Made by a program: the position numbers and the translations under genes. Shown piece after piece: positions 37,284 to 47,665 of a stretch of 64,000 bases of DNA. Below the pieces are notes generated by a model. It had not been told where the DNA came from. It worked only from the letters and a program-made list of their open reading frames with translations, and ran no database searches. The stretch's first letter is position 1; the number at the start of each line of letters is the position of its first letter. This DNA comes from Enterococcus montenegrensis (GTDB lineage: Bacteria; Bacillota; Bacilli; Lactobacillales; Enterococcaceae): NCBI RefSeq assembly GCF_029983095.1, contig NZ_CP120467.1, positions 372,001 to 436,000 of the forward strand, in the 5' to 3' direction.

Positions 37284-37796
37284 ATGGAGGGAAAAAAGCG
37301 ACGTGAGGTGATTGCAGAACAGTTGAAAACTGCGCAAAAGCCAATTAGTGCCTCCAAGTTTGCTCAGCAATTTGCAGTTAGTCGCCAAATCATCGTGGGA
37401 GATATCGCGTTGATGCGTGCCTCTGGATTAGAAATAAAAGCTACCGCCCGCGGATATTTACTGCAAGAAAAGCGTCACGGCAAATTAAGCAAGATTGTCG
37501 TGCAGCATGATGCCAGCCGAACCAATGAAGAATTAAGTCTGATTGTACAAAATGGCGGTGAGGTAGTTGATGTCATTGTCGAGCACGAGATTTATGGTGA
37601 ATTAACAGGCAACTTGCAAATAAAAACGCCAGCAGATGTAGCAGCTTTTATGAAAAAATACCAGCAATCCAATGCCAGCTTACTTTCAGAATTAACCAAT
37701 GGCATTCATCTACATACGATTGCTTATGAAAAAGATGAGGATTTCGTTAATATAAAAAATGCTTTAGCAAAAGCAGGTATTTTATACCAAGAGTAA
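37284..37796 (+). CDS. niaR: Niacin-responsive repressor NiaR
   Basis: A 170-residue regulator. Residues 1-62 are an HTH_11 winged helix (KRREVIAEQLKTAQKPISA, then QQFAVSRQIIVGDIALMRA). Residues 75-165 are the 3H domain, named for three metal-binding histidines seen here in IVVQHD, IVEHEIYGEL and GIHLHTI. NiaR (YrxA in B. subtilis) represses NAD synthesis or niacin uptake genes when niacin is plentiful. The ATG directly abuts the upstream stop, so translation is coupled. No niaP or nadABC gene is nearby, so its targets lie elsewhere or include this operon. Confidence 0.92.
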   Translation: MEGKKRREVIAEQLKTAQKPISASKFAQQFAVSRQIIVGDIALMRASGLEIKATARGYLLQEKRHGKLSKIVVQHDASRTNEELSLIVQNGGEVVDVIVEHEIYGELTGNLQIKTPADVAAFMKKYQQSNASLLSELTNGIHLHTIAYEKDEDFVNIKNALAKAGILYQE

Positions 37797-37818
37797 ACGA
37801 ACTTGTTTAGACAAAATA

Positions 37819-37862
37819 AAAAGCCGCGCAAACTTTTTTCGTAAAGTTTGTGCGGCTTTTTT
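37819..37862. terminator. Bidirectional terminator
   Basis: AAAAGCCGC plus CAAACTTT pairs with AAAGTTTG plus GCGGCTTTT; it separates niaR (+) and def (-). Confidence 0.94.
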
Positions 37863-37883
37863 ATCTTGCTTGGCTAATTTTTC

Positions 37884-38447
37884 TTACTCAATTACCAATA
37901 CGCCTTCTTTTAAGGAGAATGGGTTTTCTTCATTAATGTGATCGTAGAACATGACGCCATTTAAGTGGTCAATTTCATGTTGCACCACAATGGCTTCGTA
38001 GTTTTTGAGACGACGTTTATGTTTAATACCATCTTCATCATAATAAGAAACACTGATGCGTGCATGGCGCACAACGTAACCAGGTACTTCACGATCAACT
38101 GACAGACAGCCTTCGCCTTCACCTAGACAGGCATCTTGGACTGAATGGCTCAAAATTTTAGGATTGAACATAACAGTACTAATAACTGGTGTATCATTTT
38201 CTGGATCGTTGCTAGGTACGTGGACAGCAATTAAACGTTTTGAAATATCTAATTGTGGCGCAGCTAAGCCAACTCCGCCGCGCAGATGCATTTCTTCTGC
38301 CTTGATTGGATCTTGACTATTTTTTAAAAACTCTAACATTTCTTCCCCAAGTTTCTTTTCTTCTGACGTTGGGGGCATGGGTACTTCTTTGGCAACTTCC
38401 CGCAAAGTGGGATTACCTTCTCTAATGATGTCATCCATCGTAATCAT
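37884..38447 (-). CDS. def: Peptide deformylase
   Basis: A 187-residue type-2 (Gram-positive) deformylase. The three metal/active-site motifs are present: GVGLAAPQ near 62, EGCLSVDRE near 113 (Cys ligand) and [13 protein letters not shown] near 155 (His ligands and catalytic Glu). The insertion between motifs, VIS...NPKILSHS, is typical of type 2. It removes the formyl group from nascent N-termini using Fe2+ in the cytosol. The ATG follows GAGGTGAAA. It is a single-gene unit converging on niaR. Confidence 0.96.
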   Translation of the reverse strand: MITMDDIIREGNPTLREVAKEVPMPPTSEEKKLGEEMLEFLKNSQDPIKAEEMHLRGGVGLAAPQLDISKRLIAVHVPSNDPENDTPVISTVMFNPKILSHSVQDACLGEGEGCLSVDREVPGYVVRHARISVSYYDEDGIKHKRRLKNYEAIVVQHEIDHLNGVMFYDHINEENPFSLKEGVLVIE

Positions 38448-38590
38448 GATTTTTCACCTCAAAGTTGATTTTCCTAAAAGTAAGTTTACCACAGAATGCT
38501 ATTTGGTGGGGCTTTGAAATTTTCTTCTTAAATTTTTGCAAAGTGTAAGAAATGTTATTTCAAAAAAATAATAAAAATAACGAAAAAAGG

Positions 38591-38639
38591 TTGCGTAAAA
38601 ATAAATCATGATGTATACTCCGAGGTGTAAGCGATTACT
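38591..38639 (+). promoter_or_regulatory. mupG-murQ-murP promoter with cre site
   Basis: TTGCGT (38591-38596) and TATACT (38614-38619) with a 17-bp spacer. TGTAAGCGATTACT (38626-38639) matches the catabolite-responsive element consensus (TGWAANCGNTNWCA) at 13 of 14 positions and covers the expected start site, so CcpA should repress this operon when preferred sugars are present. Confidence 0.85.
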
Positions 38640-38672
38640 AATCGTTTTTTCATAAAAGATGGAGGGATTTCA

Positions 38673-39740
38673 TTGTTTGGCTTTTCGATTTTTTTAAATG
38701 AAACACTGTCCCAACAGCAAAAAGACTATGTGGCGCAAATGGCACAAGCTGGTTTTAAAGGCATCTTTACTTCTTTACACATTCCAGAAGATGACGCAAC
38801 AAAATACAGAGAACGTCTTAGCCAATTAGGGAGTTGGTGTCAAGAATTCCAGTTGGATTTGATGGTAGACATTTCTGGTAACGCGTTAGTTAAAGCTGGT
38901 TTTCAAATGGAAAACTTAGCTGAATTGACAGCAATTGGCGTGACTGGTCTGCGTATGGATTACCATATCAGCAATAAACAAATCGCCAACTTTAGTCACC
39001 AGTTGCAAATAGCATTAAATGCTAGCACGGTCACCCAACAAGATATTGCTGAATTAAAGGCAGCAAATGCCGATTTTTCACACTTAGAAGCTTGGCACAA
39101 TTATTATCCGCGACCAGAAACTGGTTTAGCTGAAGATTGGTTTTTAGAAAAGAATCACTGGCTAAAAGCAAATGGATTTACTATTCAAGCCTTTGTACCA
39201 GGTGATGCCAATTTAAGGGGTCCGCTTTATGAAGGTTTACCAACATTAGAGCAAGATCGTTACCACCACCCTTTGGCTTGCGCCTTATGGCAGAAAAAGT
39301 CAGCAGTTGATTTGATCTATATTGGTGACGGAGGCTTAAAAGAACGGACAAAAAAACAATTTGAACGTTTTATAAATAACAACGAAATTTTATTACGTGT
39401 CAATGATTGTGGGACAGAATATTTTTCTTATATTTTAGGCGAGCATGTGAATCGGCTCGATGAAGCGCAGGCGGTCATTCGCAGTGCGGATGCGAGATTT
39501 CGTAAGATTCCCCACATTGCAGCCCAAAATACAGTATCCCGTACATTAGGAAGTGTCACCGTAGATAATGAAAAATATTTACGTTATACAGGTGAAATTC
39601 AACTTTGCCAAGAAGCACTACCTGCAAATGACAAAATTAACGTAGTAGCAGAAGTTGTAGCAGAAGAAAAAGATTTGGTTCGTCACATTAGAGGTGGCAT
39701 GAAATTTAAACTTGAACAAATGGAGGAAGAACATGAGTAA
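38673..39740 (+). CDS. mupG: MupG 6-phospho-N-acetylmuramidase (DUF871)
   Basis: A 355-residue protein with the DUF871 architecture: a TIM-barrel-like N-terminal part ([44 protein letters not shown]) and a small C-terminal barrel from about 240. S. aureus MupG cleaves MurNAc-6-phosphate from GlcNAc in peptidoglycan-derived disaccharides in the cytosol. The TTG start follows GGAGGG. Its last bases overlap murQ by 8 bp, and the murQ RBS lies in its tail. The operon order mupG-murQ-murP is the same as in S. aureus, which secures the role. Confidence 0.92.
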   Translation: MFGFSIFLNETLSQQQKDYVAQMAQAGFKGIFTSLHIPEDDATKYRERLSQLGSWCQEFQLDLMVDISGNALVKAGFQMENLAELTAIGVTGLRMDYHISNKQIANFSHQLQIALNASTVTQQDIAELKAANADFSHLEAWHNYYPRPETGLAEDWFLEKNHWLKANGFTIQAFVPGDANLRGPLYEGLPTLEQDRYHHPLACALWQKKSAVDLIYIGDGGLKERTKKQFERFINNNEILLRVNDCGTEYFSYILGEHVNRLDEAQAVIRSADARFRKIPHIAAQNTVSRTLGSVTVDNEKYLRYTGEIQLCQEALPANDKINVVAEVVAEEKDLVRHIRGGMKFKLEQMEEEHE

Positions 39741-40632
39741 GATTAATTTAGAAAACTTAACAACAGAGCGCCGTAATGAAGCAACCTTTGGCTTAGATGA
39801 GATGTCAGTTAAAGAAGCTTGTCAAAAAATGAATCAAGAAGATCAAAAAGTTGCTTTAGCGGTTGAAAAAGAATTGGCTAGCATTGAAAAAGTAGTCGAA
39901 GCAACAATTGCAGCTTTCAAAAAAGGCGGCCGTTTAATTTATATGGGGGCTGGCACTTCAGGCCGTTTAGGGGTCTTAGACGCTGCAGAATGTGTACCGA
40001 CTTTTGGTGTAGAACCAGAAATGGTAATCGGACTTATTGCTGGTGGTGACAAAGCGATGACCGTCGCTGTTGAAGGTGCAGAAGATTCTGCAGAACTTGG
40101 GGCCAATGATTTACATGAATTGAAATTAAACGAAAATGATATGGTGGTCGGCATTGCAGCTAGTGGACGGACGCCTTATGTTATTGGTGGTTTAGATTAT
40201 GCCCGCCAAGTTGGCGCTGCTACGGGTACGATTTCATGCAATAAAGATGCGGAAATTTCTAAACATGCACAATTCCCAATTGAAGTTGACTGTGGTCCTG
40301 AATTTTTAACGGGCTCTACGCGTTTGAAATCTGGAACAGCACAAAAATTAATCTTAAATATGATTTCAACAATTTCAATGATTGGCATCGGCAAAGTTTA
40401 TAACAACTTGATGGTGGATGTAAAAGCAACCAATGAAAAATTAGTTGAACGCTCAAAAAGAATCATCATGCAAGCAACAGAGGTGGATTATCAAACAGCA
40501 GCACGCTTCTTTACAGCAGCAGATGAAAATGTTAAATTAGCCATCGTCATGATTTTGACAGACAGCAATAAAGAAACCGCCGCTGAAAAATTAGTGGCAG
40601 CAGATGGTTTTGTAAAACAAACATTAAACTAA
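39733..40632 (+). CDS. murQ: N-acetylmuramic acid 6-phosphate etherase
   Basis: A 299-residue SIS-domain lyase. Features: [18 protein letters not shown] at the N-terminus, [26 protein letters not shown] near 60-85 (substrate phosphate loop and catalytic Glu), [15 protein letters not shown] near 140, and [17 protein letters not shown] near 200. It splits the lactyl ether of MurNAc-6-phosphate to give GlcNAc-6-phosphate and D-lactate, feeding amino-sugar catabolism. The ATG at 39733 follows GGAGGAAG within mupG. It is followed by a hairpin and then murP. Confidence 0.97.
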   Translation: MSKINLENLTTERRNEATFGLDEMSVKEACQKMNQEDQKVALAVEKELASIEKVVEATIAAFKKGGRLIYMGAGTSGRLGVLDAAECVPTFGVEPEMVIGLIAGGDKAMTVAVEGAEDSAELGANDLHELKLNENDMVVGIAASGRTPYVIGGLDYARQVGAATGTISCNKDAEISKHAQFPIEVDCGPEFLTGSTRLKSGTAQKLILNMISTISMIGIGKVYNNLMVDVKATNEKLVERSKRIIMQATEVDYQTAARFFTAADENVKLAIVMILTDSNKETAAEKLVAADGFVKQTLN

Positions 40633-40641
40633 TGGCATTAT

Positions 40642-40668
40642 GGAGCTGTAGTAAACTATTACAGCTCC
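40642..40668 (+). other. Intra-operon hairpin between murQ and murP
   Basis: GGAGCTGTA pairs perfectly with TACAGCTCC around a 9-nt loop. There is no T-run, so it is more likely an mRNA-stability or processing element than a terminator. Confidence 0.6.
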
Positions 40669-40718
40669 TTGAATAAGAAGATTTTAAACAATTTATGATT
40701 TCAAGGAGGAAAGTTAGA

Positions 40719-42671
40719 ATGGCAAAAGAAGAATTGAGTTTAGAGCAGTTGGCAAAAGAGATTTATAAAGGCGCCGGTGGCATGAACAATGTTGAAAGCG
40801 TAACCCACTGTATGACGCGGGTAAGAATGTCGGTTCGCGATCGTGATGAAGTTAATGAAGCACAATTAAAAGCGATTCCAGGCGTATTGGGTGTAGTGGA
40901 TGATGAACAACTACAAGTAATTATTGGTCCTGGGAAGGTTAATAAAGTTGCAAAAGAAATGGCAAGTCAAGCGGGTGTTTCTTTAGGTGAAGAAATTAAA
41001 GCTACTACTGGTAAAGATGCACTTAATCAAAAAGCCGCAGAAATGAAAGCAGCACAAAAAGCCAAACAAAAACAATCACCATTCAAAGCACTTTTAAAAG
41101 ATATTTCTAATATTTTTGTACCAATGATTCCGGCTTTTGTTGGCGCTGGTTTAGTTGCAGGTATTGCTTCTGTTTTAGCCAATATGGTTACGGCTGGACG
41201 GTTAGACGCTGCGACATGGCAACAATATATCGATGTTATGAATATCTTAAAAAATGGGATGTTCTCTTTTCTAGTCATCTACACAGGTGTTAATGCAGCC
41301 CAAGTTTTTGGTGCAACACCAACACTTGGTGGGGTAATTGGTGGGGTCGTAACCTTAACTGGGATGAACCCAGAAGCACCAATCACCAACCTTTTTAATG
41401 GTCAACCTTTAGCGCCACAACAAGGTGGTATTTTAGGTGTTATCTTTGCAGTATGGTTACTTTCAAAAGTTGAGAAAAAATTACATGATATCGTCCCAGA
41501 AGCAATTGACATTATTGTAACACCAACTATTTCATTACTTGTTATCGGATTAGCGGAAATTTTCTTAATTATGCCTTTAGCTGGTTTTGTTTCAAATGGT
41601 TTAGTTGGCGGGATTAACTGGATCTTAAACGTCGGCGGTGCATTTTCTGGTTTTGTATTAGGGGCAAGTTTCTTGCCGATGGTTATGTTTGGTTTACACC
41701 AAATTTTAACACCAATTCATATTCAAATGATTGAAGCAACAGGCAGCACACAATTATTGCCAATTTTAGCAATGGCTGGTGCTGGTCAAGTTGGGGCGGC
41801 TTTGGCATTATGGATTCGTTTACGTAAAGACAAAGAATTAACAGAAATGATCAAAGGTGCGTTGCCAGTTGGTATTTTAGGAATTGGCGAACCGTTAATT
41901 TACGGGGTAACACTACCACTTGGTAAACCATTTATCACTGCTTGTATCGGTGGTGGTGTTGGTGGTGCAGTAATCGGCGCTTTAGGTAATGTTGGCGCAA
42001 CCGCAATTGGACCTTCTGGTGCAGCATTAATTCCATTAATTGCTAACGGCCATTGGTTAGGTTATGTATTAGGCTTATTGGCAGGTTACGCTGGTGGTTT
42101 TGTGGCAACTTATTTCTTTGGTATTCCAAAAGAAAAATTGGCAGCTGAAAAAATGGCAGAAGAACCAACAACAGCTGTTTCACCAGTACAAACTACACCT
42201 GTCAGCGAAGTAGCAGCGACAACTGAATTCTTTGCTGTAGCAAATGGTGAAGTAAAACCTGTTTCAGAATCAACAGATGCAGTTTTTTCGCAAAAAATGA
42301 TGGGTGAAGGTTACTTTGTTGTACCAAAAGAAGGCACAATTTATGCACCTGTAACCGGCACGATTTCATCTGTATTTCCAACGAAGCACGCAGTTGGTAT
42401 TACAACGGACAACGGTTTAGAAGTGTTATTACACATGGGTGTTAATACGGTTGAATTAGAGGGTAAACCATTTGATTTGAAAGTGGCAGAAGGTCAAAAA
42501 GTAACACCAGATACGATTGTGGCTGATGTTGATTTAGCAGCAATTAAAGCAGCTGGCAAAGGCACAGATATGTTAGTCTTAGTGACAAATATGGATAAAG
42601 TAAAAAATGAAGTTTTAGAAAAAATTGGTGCAACAGAAGCGAAAACACCAGTTATGAAAGTGGAAGTATAA
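40719..42671 (+). CDS. murP: PTS EIIBCA permease, MurNAc type
   Basis: A 650-residue three-domain PTS permease. IIB occupies residues 1-85 with the phospho-cysteine in [13 protein letters not shown] occupies about 120-480 ([31 protein letters not shown]); IIA occupies about 510-650 with the active His in [13 protein letters not shown]. aureus MurP is IIBC only and uses a separate IIA-Glc, so the attached IIA domain is a local variation. By sequence it could be read as a sucrose or beta-glucoside PTS; co-transcription with mupG and murQ supports MurNAc or MurNAc-GlcNAc uptake. ATG behind AAGGAGGAAA. Confidence 0.88.
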   Translation: MAKEELSLEQLAKEIYKGAGGMNNVESVTHCMTRVRMSVRDRDEVNEAQLKAIPGVLGVVDDEQLQVIIGPGKVNKVAKEMASQAGVSLGEEIKATTGKDALNQKAAEMKAAQKAKQKQSPFKALLKDISNIFVPMIPAFVGAGLVAGIASVLANMVTAGRLDAATWQQYIDVMNILKNGMFSFLVIYTGVNAAQVFGATPTLGGVIGGVVTLTGMNPEAPITNLFNGQPLAPQQGGILGVIFAVWLLSKVEKKLHDIVPEAIDIIVTPTISLLVIGLAEIFLIMPLAGFVSNGLVGGINWILNVGGAFSGFVLGASFLPMVMFGLHQILTPIHIQMIEATGSTQLLPILAMAGAGQVGAALALWIRLRKDKELTEMIKGALPVGILGIGEPLIYGVTLPLGKPFITACIGGGVGGAVIGALGNVGATAIGPSGAALIPLIANGHWLGYVLGLLAGYAGGFVATYFFGIPKEKLAAEKMAEEPTTAVSPVQTTPVSEVAATTEFFAVANGEVKPVSESTDAVFSQKMMGEGYFVVPKEGTIYAPVTGTISSVFPTKHAVGITTDNGLEVLLHMGVNTVELEGKPFDLKVAEGQKVTPDTIVADVDLAAIKAAGKGTDMLVLVTNMDKVKNEVLEKIGATEAKTPVMKVEV

Positions 42672-42700
42672 CCAAATTTTTCTTTTAGAGTAAAAGAAGT

Positions 42701-42739
42701 AAAGTGAGGTAAAGGATATCCTTTACCTCACTTTTTTTG
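42701..42739 (+). terminator. mur operon terminator
   Basis: AAGTGAGGTAAAGGAT pairs with ATCCTTTACCTCACTT, a nearly unbroken 16-bp stem followed by a T-run. Confidence 0.95.
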
Positions 42740-42867
42740 CGAAATACTTGTAGAATTTGAAAAATAATGGGAAAGTGATAGTAAGAATAGTACGCAGAAC
42801 TTCTCATTATAATGAAAATGAAATAGCCAGCTAAACGAAAGTTATTGAAAGACAAGGAGGTCAGAAG

Positions 42868-43500
42868 ATGGCCGGAAAAAAATTAACGATCCCGCGTTAT
42901 CAACAAATTGCTGTTGAAATTGCAGAGCGAATTGTCGAAAACCGCTATAAAGAAGGCGAAAAAATTCATGCCCGCTCTACTTTAGCAAGCAATTTTAACG
43001 TTTCCCCTGAAACAGCTAGAAAAGCAATCAATGTTTTAGTTGATCTGGGCATTATGGATGTGCGTCATGGTAGTGGAGCTTATGTTGCTTCGCGTGATAA
43101 AGCGCAACGTTTTTTAGCACAATATAAAGATGTGAGTTCAATTCAAGAAATAAAAAAAGAAATTTTGGCTAGCGTGGAGCAGCAACAACAAGAGCTAGAA
43201 AACTTTTCGGGGCTGCTAGACACGCTTGTGAATCAAACCAGACGCATCCAGCAGACGGCCCCGTTTTTACCTTACGAAATTCAGTTGGACGAAACGGCAA
43301 ATCACTTAAATGAATCCATTAAAGATTTGAATATCTGGCAAGAAACAGGGGCAACGGTGGTGGCCTTACAGCATGAAGAACGATTGCTTTTGTCACCGGG
43401 ACCTTATGCGAAATTTGAAGTTGGCGAAACGGTCTTTTTTGTAGGGGATGAATTAGTTTTTCAACGTATGATGAACTTCTTTTATCCAGAAAAAAGATAA
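42868..43500 (+). CDS. busR: BusR-like c-di-AMP-responsive repressor (GntR HTH + RCK_C)
   Basis: A 210-residue regulator. Residues 1-75 are a GntR-type winged helix (IPRYQQIAVEIAERIVENRY, FNVSPETARKAINVLVD, HGSGAYVA); residues 80-140 are a coiled coil; residues 150-208 are an RCK_C/TrkA-C domain (ETGATVVALQHEERLLLSPG, FEVGETVFFVGDE). This is the BusR layout: in lactococci and streptococci BusR binds c-di-AMP and represses the glycine-betaine importer busAB. The importer follows 263 bp downstream. ATG behind AAGGAGG; own terminator after the stop. It sits between the mur operon and opuA. Confidence 0.93.
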   Translation: MAGKKLTIPRYQQIAVEIAERIVENRYKEGEKIHARSTLASNFNVSPETARKAINVLVDLGIMDVRHGSGAYVASRDKAQRFLAQYKDVSSIQEIKKEILASVEQQQQELENFSGLLDTLVNQTRRIQQTAPFLPYEIQLDETANHLNESIKDLNIWQETGATVVALQHEERLLLSPGPYAKFEVGETVFFVGDELVFQRMMNFFYPEKR

Positions 43501-43540
43501 ATATTAAGAAAACCTTAAGAAGATAAATGACTAGTGTTAT

Positions 43541-43580
43541 AACCAGGAAAACGAATTCACGTTTTTTCCTGGTTTTTCTT
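43541..43580 (+). terminator. busR terminator
   Basis: AACCAGGAAAAC pairs with GTTTTTTCCTGGTT and is followed by a T-rich run; it ends 2 bp before the opuA promoter. Confidence 0.88.
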
Positions 43581-43582
43581 TT

Positions 43583-43621
43583 TTGACTAAGTGACCACAT
43601 GATGATAATCTAGTGTGGTCA
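43583..43621 (+). promoter_or_regulatory. opuA/busA promoter overlapped by a BusR-type palindrome
   Basis: TTGACT (43583-43588) is followed after 15 bp by GATAAT (43604-43609). TGACCACA (43592-43599) and TGTGGTCA (43614-43621) form a perfect inverted repeat across the spacer and -10; with one mismatch the arms extend to 11 bp. Repressor binding here would block RNA polymerase, consistent with the adjacent BusR gene. Confidence 0.78.
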
Positions 43622-43632
43622 GTTTTTTGAGA

Positions 43633-43739
43633 GGAAAATTTTCAAAGTTGTTTTCAAACTTGGAATTTTCCATCCTAATAGCAGAAACACACTATTGCAT
43701 TTCGTTATTAGGCAAGCTGTTTTACTAGCTTAAAACAGC
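43633..43739 (+). other. Three consecutive hairpins in the opuA 5' leader
   Basis: Hairpin 1 (43633-43671): GGAAAA and TTCAAAGTT pair with AACTTGGAA and TTTTCC, one mismatch. Hairpin 2 (43674-43712): CCTAATA with TATTAGG. Hairpin 3 (43716-43739): GCTGTTTT with AAAACAGC, perfect. None has a T-run, so they are not simple terminators. The leader is about 145 nt long. Confidence 0.7.
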
Positions 43740-43762
43740 AAAAATAAATAGGGGGTAACAAA

Positions 43763-44965
43763 ATGGCTAAAGTGAAAGTAGAACACTTAACAAAAATTTT
43801 TGGCAAAAAGCAGCAACAAGCCCTTGCCATGATGAAAGAACATAAAAGCAAAACTGAAATTTTAGAGAAGACCGGTGCGACAGTCGGTGTTTACGATGCG
43901 AATTTTGAAGTAAACGAAGGGGAAATTTTCGTAATTATGGGCCTTTCGGGTTCTGGTAAGTCAACGTTAATTCGTTTGTTAAATCGTTTGATTGACCCAA
44001 CAGATGGTGAAATTTACATCGATGGAAAAGATATTGCAAAGATGAATAAAGAAGCTTTACAAGAAGTTCGTCGTAATAAAATCAATATGGTGTTTCAAAG
44101 TTTTGCACTATTTCCACATCGCACAATTTTAGAAAATACGGAATTAGGGTTGGAAATTCGCGGTGTCTCAAAAGAAAAACGACGCCAAAAAGCAGAGCAA
44201 GCCTTGGCTAATTCTAGTTTAATCGCCTTTAAGGATCAATATCCTGAACAGCTTTCTGGCGGGATGCAACAACGGGTTGGTCTAGCTAGAGCCCTTGCCA
44301 ATGATCCGGAAATTTTATTGATGGATGAAGCTTTTTCAGCGCTAGATCCGTTAATTCGGCGGGAAATGCAAGATGAATTGTTGGACTTGCAAGAAAATGT
44401 GCAAAAAACCATTATCTTTATTACCCATGATTTAAACGAAGCTTTGCGAATTGGTGATCGAATTGCTTTGATGAAAGACGGCCAAATTATGCAAATTGGA
44501 ACCGGTGAAGAAATTTTAACGAATCCAGCCAACCAATATGTGCGTGATTTCGTTGAAGATGTTGATCGCTCCAAGGTGTTAACCGCACAAAATATTATGG
44601 AGCCGGCAATTACGATGAATATTGAAGCAGATGGGCCTAACGTGGCGTTAAATCGCATGCGTAAAGAAGGTGTCAGCATGTTGTTAGCAGTTGACCGTAA
44701 ACGTAAGTTAAAGGGTAGTTTGACAGCATTAAAAGCGTTGGAAGCGAGAAGAGATCAATTACCACTAAAAGAAGTCATTGATAAAAATGTTAAAAAAATT
44801 CCCCAAGACATGCTAGTAACTGATATTTTTGACGTGATTAAAGACGCTGAAGCACCTTTAGCTGTTGTTGATGAAAATGATAAATTACTGGGCGTAGTCA
44901 TTCGCGGTAGTGTGATTGAAGCACTCGCTCAAACCGGAGACAAGGAGGTGGAATTTGTTGGATAA
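43763..44965 (+). CDS. opuAA: Glycine betaine ABC transporter ATPase with CBS pair
   Basis: A 400-residue ATPase. N-terminal ABC domain: [11 protein letters not shown], Walker [14 protein letters not shown] near 60, Q-loop [10 protein letters not shown] near 112, signature [15 protein letters not shown] near 165, Walker [14 protein letters not shown] near 187, [10 protein letters not shown] near 225. Two CBS domains fill residues 280-395. In OpuA/BusA the CBS pair senses ionic strength or c-di-AMP and gates uptake. The gene overlaps the permease-binding gene by 8 bp. Also called busAA in lactococci. ATG behind AGGGGG. Confidence 0.95.
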   Translation: MAKVKVEHLTKIFGKKQQQALAMMKEHKSKTEILEKTGATVGVYDANFEVNEGEIFVIMGLSGSGKSTLIRLLNRLIDPTDGEIYIDGKDIAKMNKEALQEVRRNKINMVFQSFALFPHRTILENTELGLEIRGVSKEKRRQKAEQALANSSLIAFKDQYPEQLSGGMQQRVGLARALANDPEILLMDEAFSALDPLIRREMQDELLDLQENVQKTIIFITHDLNEALRIGDRIALMKDGQIMQIGTGEEILTNPANQYVRDFVEDVDRSKVLTAQNIMEPAITMNIEADGPNVALNRMRKEGVSMLLAVDRKRKLKGSLTALKALEARRDQLPLKEVIDKNVKKIPQDMLVTDIFDVIKDAEAPLAVVDENDKLLGVVIRGSVIEALAQTGDKEVEFVG

Positions 44966-46688
44966 TTTATTACAACAAGCAATTCCAGTAGCAAAATGGG
45001 TGGAGAACTTTACAGATTGGTTGACAAAAACCTTTGCGGGGTTATTTAGCTTCGTGCAAACGATTGGTCAAGTTATTATGGACACTATCACCAATACCTT
45101 GCTGTTTATTCCACCGTTGTTATTCATTGTCTTATTGGCCGTCGCTGCCTTTTTCTTATCAAAGAAAAAACCAGGACTGACGATTTTAACCTTTTTTGGT
45201 CTATTATTTATTTACAACCAAGGTCTATGGAATGACTTGATGAATACGGTCACGTTAGTTTTACTTGCGAGTCTCGTTTCAATTATCATCGGGATTCCGT
45301 TAGGGATTTTAATGGCGAAAAGTGAAAAAGCCAATACAATTGTGTCGCCGATTTTAGACTTTATGCAAACAATGCCGGCATTTGTCTATTTAATTCCTGC
45401 TGTTGCCTTCTTTGGTATCGGAATGGTGCCGGGTGTTTTTGCTTCCGTTATTTTTGCTTTGCCACCAACTGTTCGAATGACAAATTTAGGAATTCGTCAA
45501 ATTCCAAGTGAATTAGTCGAAGCTTCCGATTCTTTTGGTGGAACAGGGAAACAAAAACTATTTAAACTAGAATTGCCTTTAGCTAAAGGCACGATTATGG
45601 CAGGGATCAACCAAACGATGATGCTTGCACTTTCAATGGTTGTAACAGCATCAATGATTGGTGCTCCCGGACTTGGTCGTGGGGTCTTATCTGCCTTGCA
45701 ACAAGCACAAGTCGGGAATGGTTTTGTTAATGGTTTAGCTTTAGTTATCTTAGCAATCATCATCGACCGTTTTACGCAAAAATTAAATGCACCAAAAAAA
45801 GAACGGAATAAAAATCTTGCTCCTGCTGCTAAGAAAAAACAAAAATGGCTCACAGGTGGTGTAGCTGTTGTCGTGATCGCTTTAATTTTTGGCTCAACTT
45901 TTGCTGGGAGCCATGCTTCTGATAAGGGAGAAATTCACCTGTCTTATGTTGAATGGGATACAGAAGTAGCTTCTACTAATGTTGTCGCTGAAGTTTTAAG
46001 AGAAGAAGGCTATGATGTGAAATTGACACCGTTGGATATGACGGTGATGTGGCAATCTGTTGCCAATGGCGAAACAGATGGCATGGTAGCGGCGTGGTTA
46101 CCCCATACACACCAGGCACAATATGCTAAATACAAAAATCAAGTCGAAAATTTAGGTGAAAATCTAAAAGGTGCCAAACTTGGGATTGTGGTACCAAGCT
46201 ATATGGCTGTTAATTCGATTGAAGATTTAAGTGATCAGGCCAAACAACAAATTATCGGCATTGAACCAGGAGCTGGTGTGATGAAAGCAGCAGATAAAAC
46301 TCAGGCTGCTTATCCGAACTTAAAAGATTGGACCGTTGAATCTTCTTCATCTGGCGCCATGACTGTTGCATTGGGTAAAGCTATTAAAAACAAAGAACCA
46401 ATTGTTATTACTGGCTGGTCACCTCATTGGATGTTTGCTAAATATGATTTGAAATATTTAGCTGATCCTAAAGGGACAATGGGGGGAGCTGAAACAATCA
46501 ACACGATGGTTCGTAAAGGCCTAAAAGAAGATCAACCGCAAGCGTACAAAATTTTAGATAACTTCCATTGGGAACAAAAGGACATGGAAGATGTCATGTT
46601 AGCCGTTCACGACGGCAAAGATCCAGCCCAAGCTGCTAAAGAATGGGTAAAAAATAATCCAGATAAAGTAAATGAATGGGTTAAATAA
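44958..46688 (+). CDS. opuAB: Glycine betaine transporter permease fused to substrate-binding domain
   Basis: A 576-residue fusion as in lactococcal OpuABC/BusAB. Residues 1-290 are the permease with the transport loop ([20 protein letters not shown] near 197) and helices ending near 320. Residues 325-576 are the betaine-binding domain ([52 protein letters not shown]), whose Trp residues form the quaternary-amine cage. It imports glycine betaine for osmoprotection. TTG starts at 44955 and 44958 both follow AAGGAGGTG; I chose 44958 for spacing. It overlaps the ATPase gene. Confidence 0.94.
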   Translation: MDNLLQQAIPVAKWVENFTDWLTKTFAGLFSFVQTIGQVIMDTITNTLLFIPPLLFIVLLAVAAFFLSKKKPGLTILTFFGLLFIYNQGLWNDLMNTVTLVLLASLVSIIIGIPLGILMAKSEKANTIVSPILDFMQTMPAFVYLIPAVAFFGIGMVPGVFASVIFALPPTVRMTNLGIRQIPSELVEASDSFGGTGKQKLFKLELPLAKGTIMAGINQTMMLALSMVVTASMIGAPGLGRGVLSALQQAQVGNGFVNGLALVILAIIIDRFTQKLNAPKKERNKNLAPAAKKKQKWLTGGVAVVVIALIFGSTFAGSHASDKGEIHLSYVEWDTEVASTNVVAEVLREEGYDVKLTPLDMTVMWQSVANGETDGMVAAWLPHTHQAQYAKYKNQVENLGENLKGAKLGIVVPSYMAVNSIEDLSDQAKQQIIGIEPGAGVMKAADKTQAAYPNLKDWTVESSSSGAMTVALGKAIKNKEPIVITGWSPHWMFAKYDLKYLADPKGTMGGAETINTMVRKGLKEDQPQAYKILDNFHWEQKDMEDVMLAVHDGKDPAQAAKEWVKNNPDKVNEWVK

Positions 46689-46695
46689 ACAAAAT

Positions 46696-46749
46696 AAAAA
46701 ATCCGTATTCCCAAGCTAACACGTAGCAAAAGGGAATACGGATTTTTTT
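46696..46749. terminator. Bidirectional terminator
   Basis: AAAAATCCGTATTCCC pairs with GGGAATACGGATTTTT, 16 bp; it separates opuAB (+) from the RpiR-type regulator (-). Confidence 0.95.
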
Positions 46750-46813
46750 ATGGCGTGAAATAAGCAGATACATAAGCCTCATTTGCTTAGACAAAAAGAA
46801 ACAATGACGAAAT

Positions 46814-47665
46814 TTAAAAATGTTTTTCCCGGAAGTCTTTGATGATTTGCCGTGATTGATAAATTTTTTCAGCATTTTCTTGGTTGCGGCTGATATATGA
46901 GTAAAACAAAATATCCACTGCTAAAAACTGTGCAATTAACGAATTGGTGGCCGCACTACGCAGGTCAGCTTCTTGTGGTCGGGAAACCTGTAAGGAAACA
47001 TCCGCTAATTTAGAAAGTCGGTTATTACCAAAACGAGTTAGGGTAATAATTGGAATCTTCAATTCTTTTGCGATTTCAGCAAAGTAAACAATTTCTGGCG
47101 TTTCACCGGAATTTGAAATCAACCACAAGGCTGCGTCTTTTTTAGTGTTGATAAGTTGTGGTAACAAAGCGTTATAGTTCGTTTCTAAAGATACGCTTTT
47201 ACCAATACGGTCCCATTTTTGTTTAATGTCTTCGGCTACTAGATGAGAGGCACCTACGCCGGTTACAAAAATACGCTCTTTTGTTTCCAGTAACTTCAAT
47301 GCGGCCACTAATTTTTCGTCACTTAAGATTTGTGTCGTTTCATGTAGTGTAAGTTGGGCATTTTGCGACAATTTTTCTTTTAAAGATGCAATTGGTTCAT
47401 TTTTTTTTACATCTGAATATTCTTGGTTCCCGCCATTCTGTTGACTTTCAGCTGAAATTTGAATTTTGAAGTCGGTCAGACTTGAAGCGCCAACTTTTTT
47501 GGCAAAGCGGACAACAGTCGGTGCACTGGTTTTTGAACCTTTGGCAATTTGTTCAGCTGTCATGGTCGGTATTTTATCAATATTCTTTTTTATATAACGA
47601 AAAATCCGCAGTTCTGCTTTGGATAATTCACTTTCCATTCCTTGAATTCGATTGATTAGTGCCAT
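46814..47665 (-). CDS. RpiR/MurR-family regulator (HTH + SIS)
   Basis: A 283-residue regulator. Residues 1-75 are an RpiR helix-turn-helix (ELSKAELRIFRYIKKNIDKI, MTAEQIAKGSKTSAPTVVRFAKKVG); residues 110-240 are a SIS sugar-phosphate-binding domain (ERIFVTGVGASHLVAEDI, WLISNSGETPEIVYFAEIAKEL). In S. aureus MurR of this type controls mupG-murQ-murP, so this is a candidate MurR although it is separated from that operon by busR-opuA and faces the other way. It could serve another sugar-phosphate regulon. ATG at 47665 behind GAGGTGATT. Confidence 0.85.
   Translation of the reverse strand: MALINRIQGMESELSKAELRIFRYIKKNIDKIPTMTAEQIAKGSKTSAPTVVRFAKKVGASSLTDFKIQISAESQQNGGNQEYSDVKKNEPIASLKEKLSQNAQLTLHETTQILSDEKLVAALKLLETKERIFVTGVGASHLVAEDIKQKWDRIGKSVSLETNYNALLPQLINTKKDAALWLISNSGETPEIVYFAEIAKELKIPIITLTRFGNNRLSKLADVSLQVSRPQEADLRSAATNSLIAQFLAVDILFYSYISRNQENAEKIYQSRQIIKDFREKHF

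Noticed and set aside
43633-43671. First opuA leader hairpin as a transcription terminator
   Set aside because: No T-run follows the stem, and it lies downstream of a separate, complete busR terminator.
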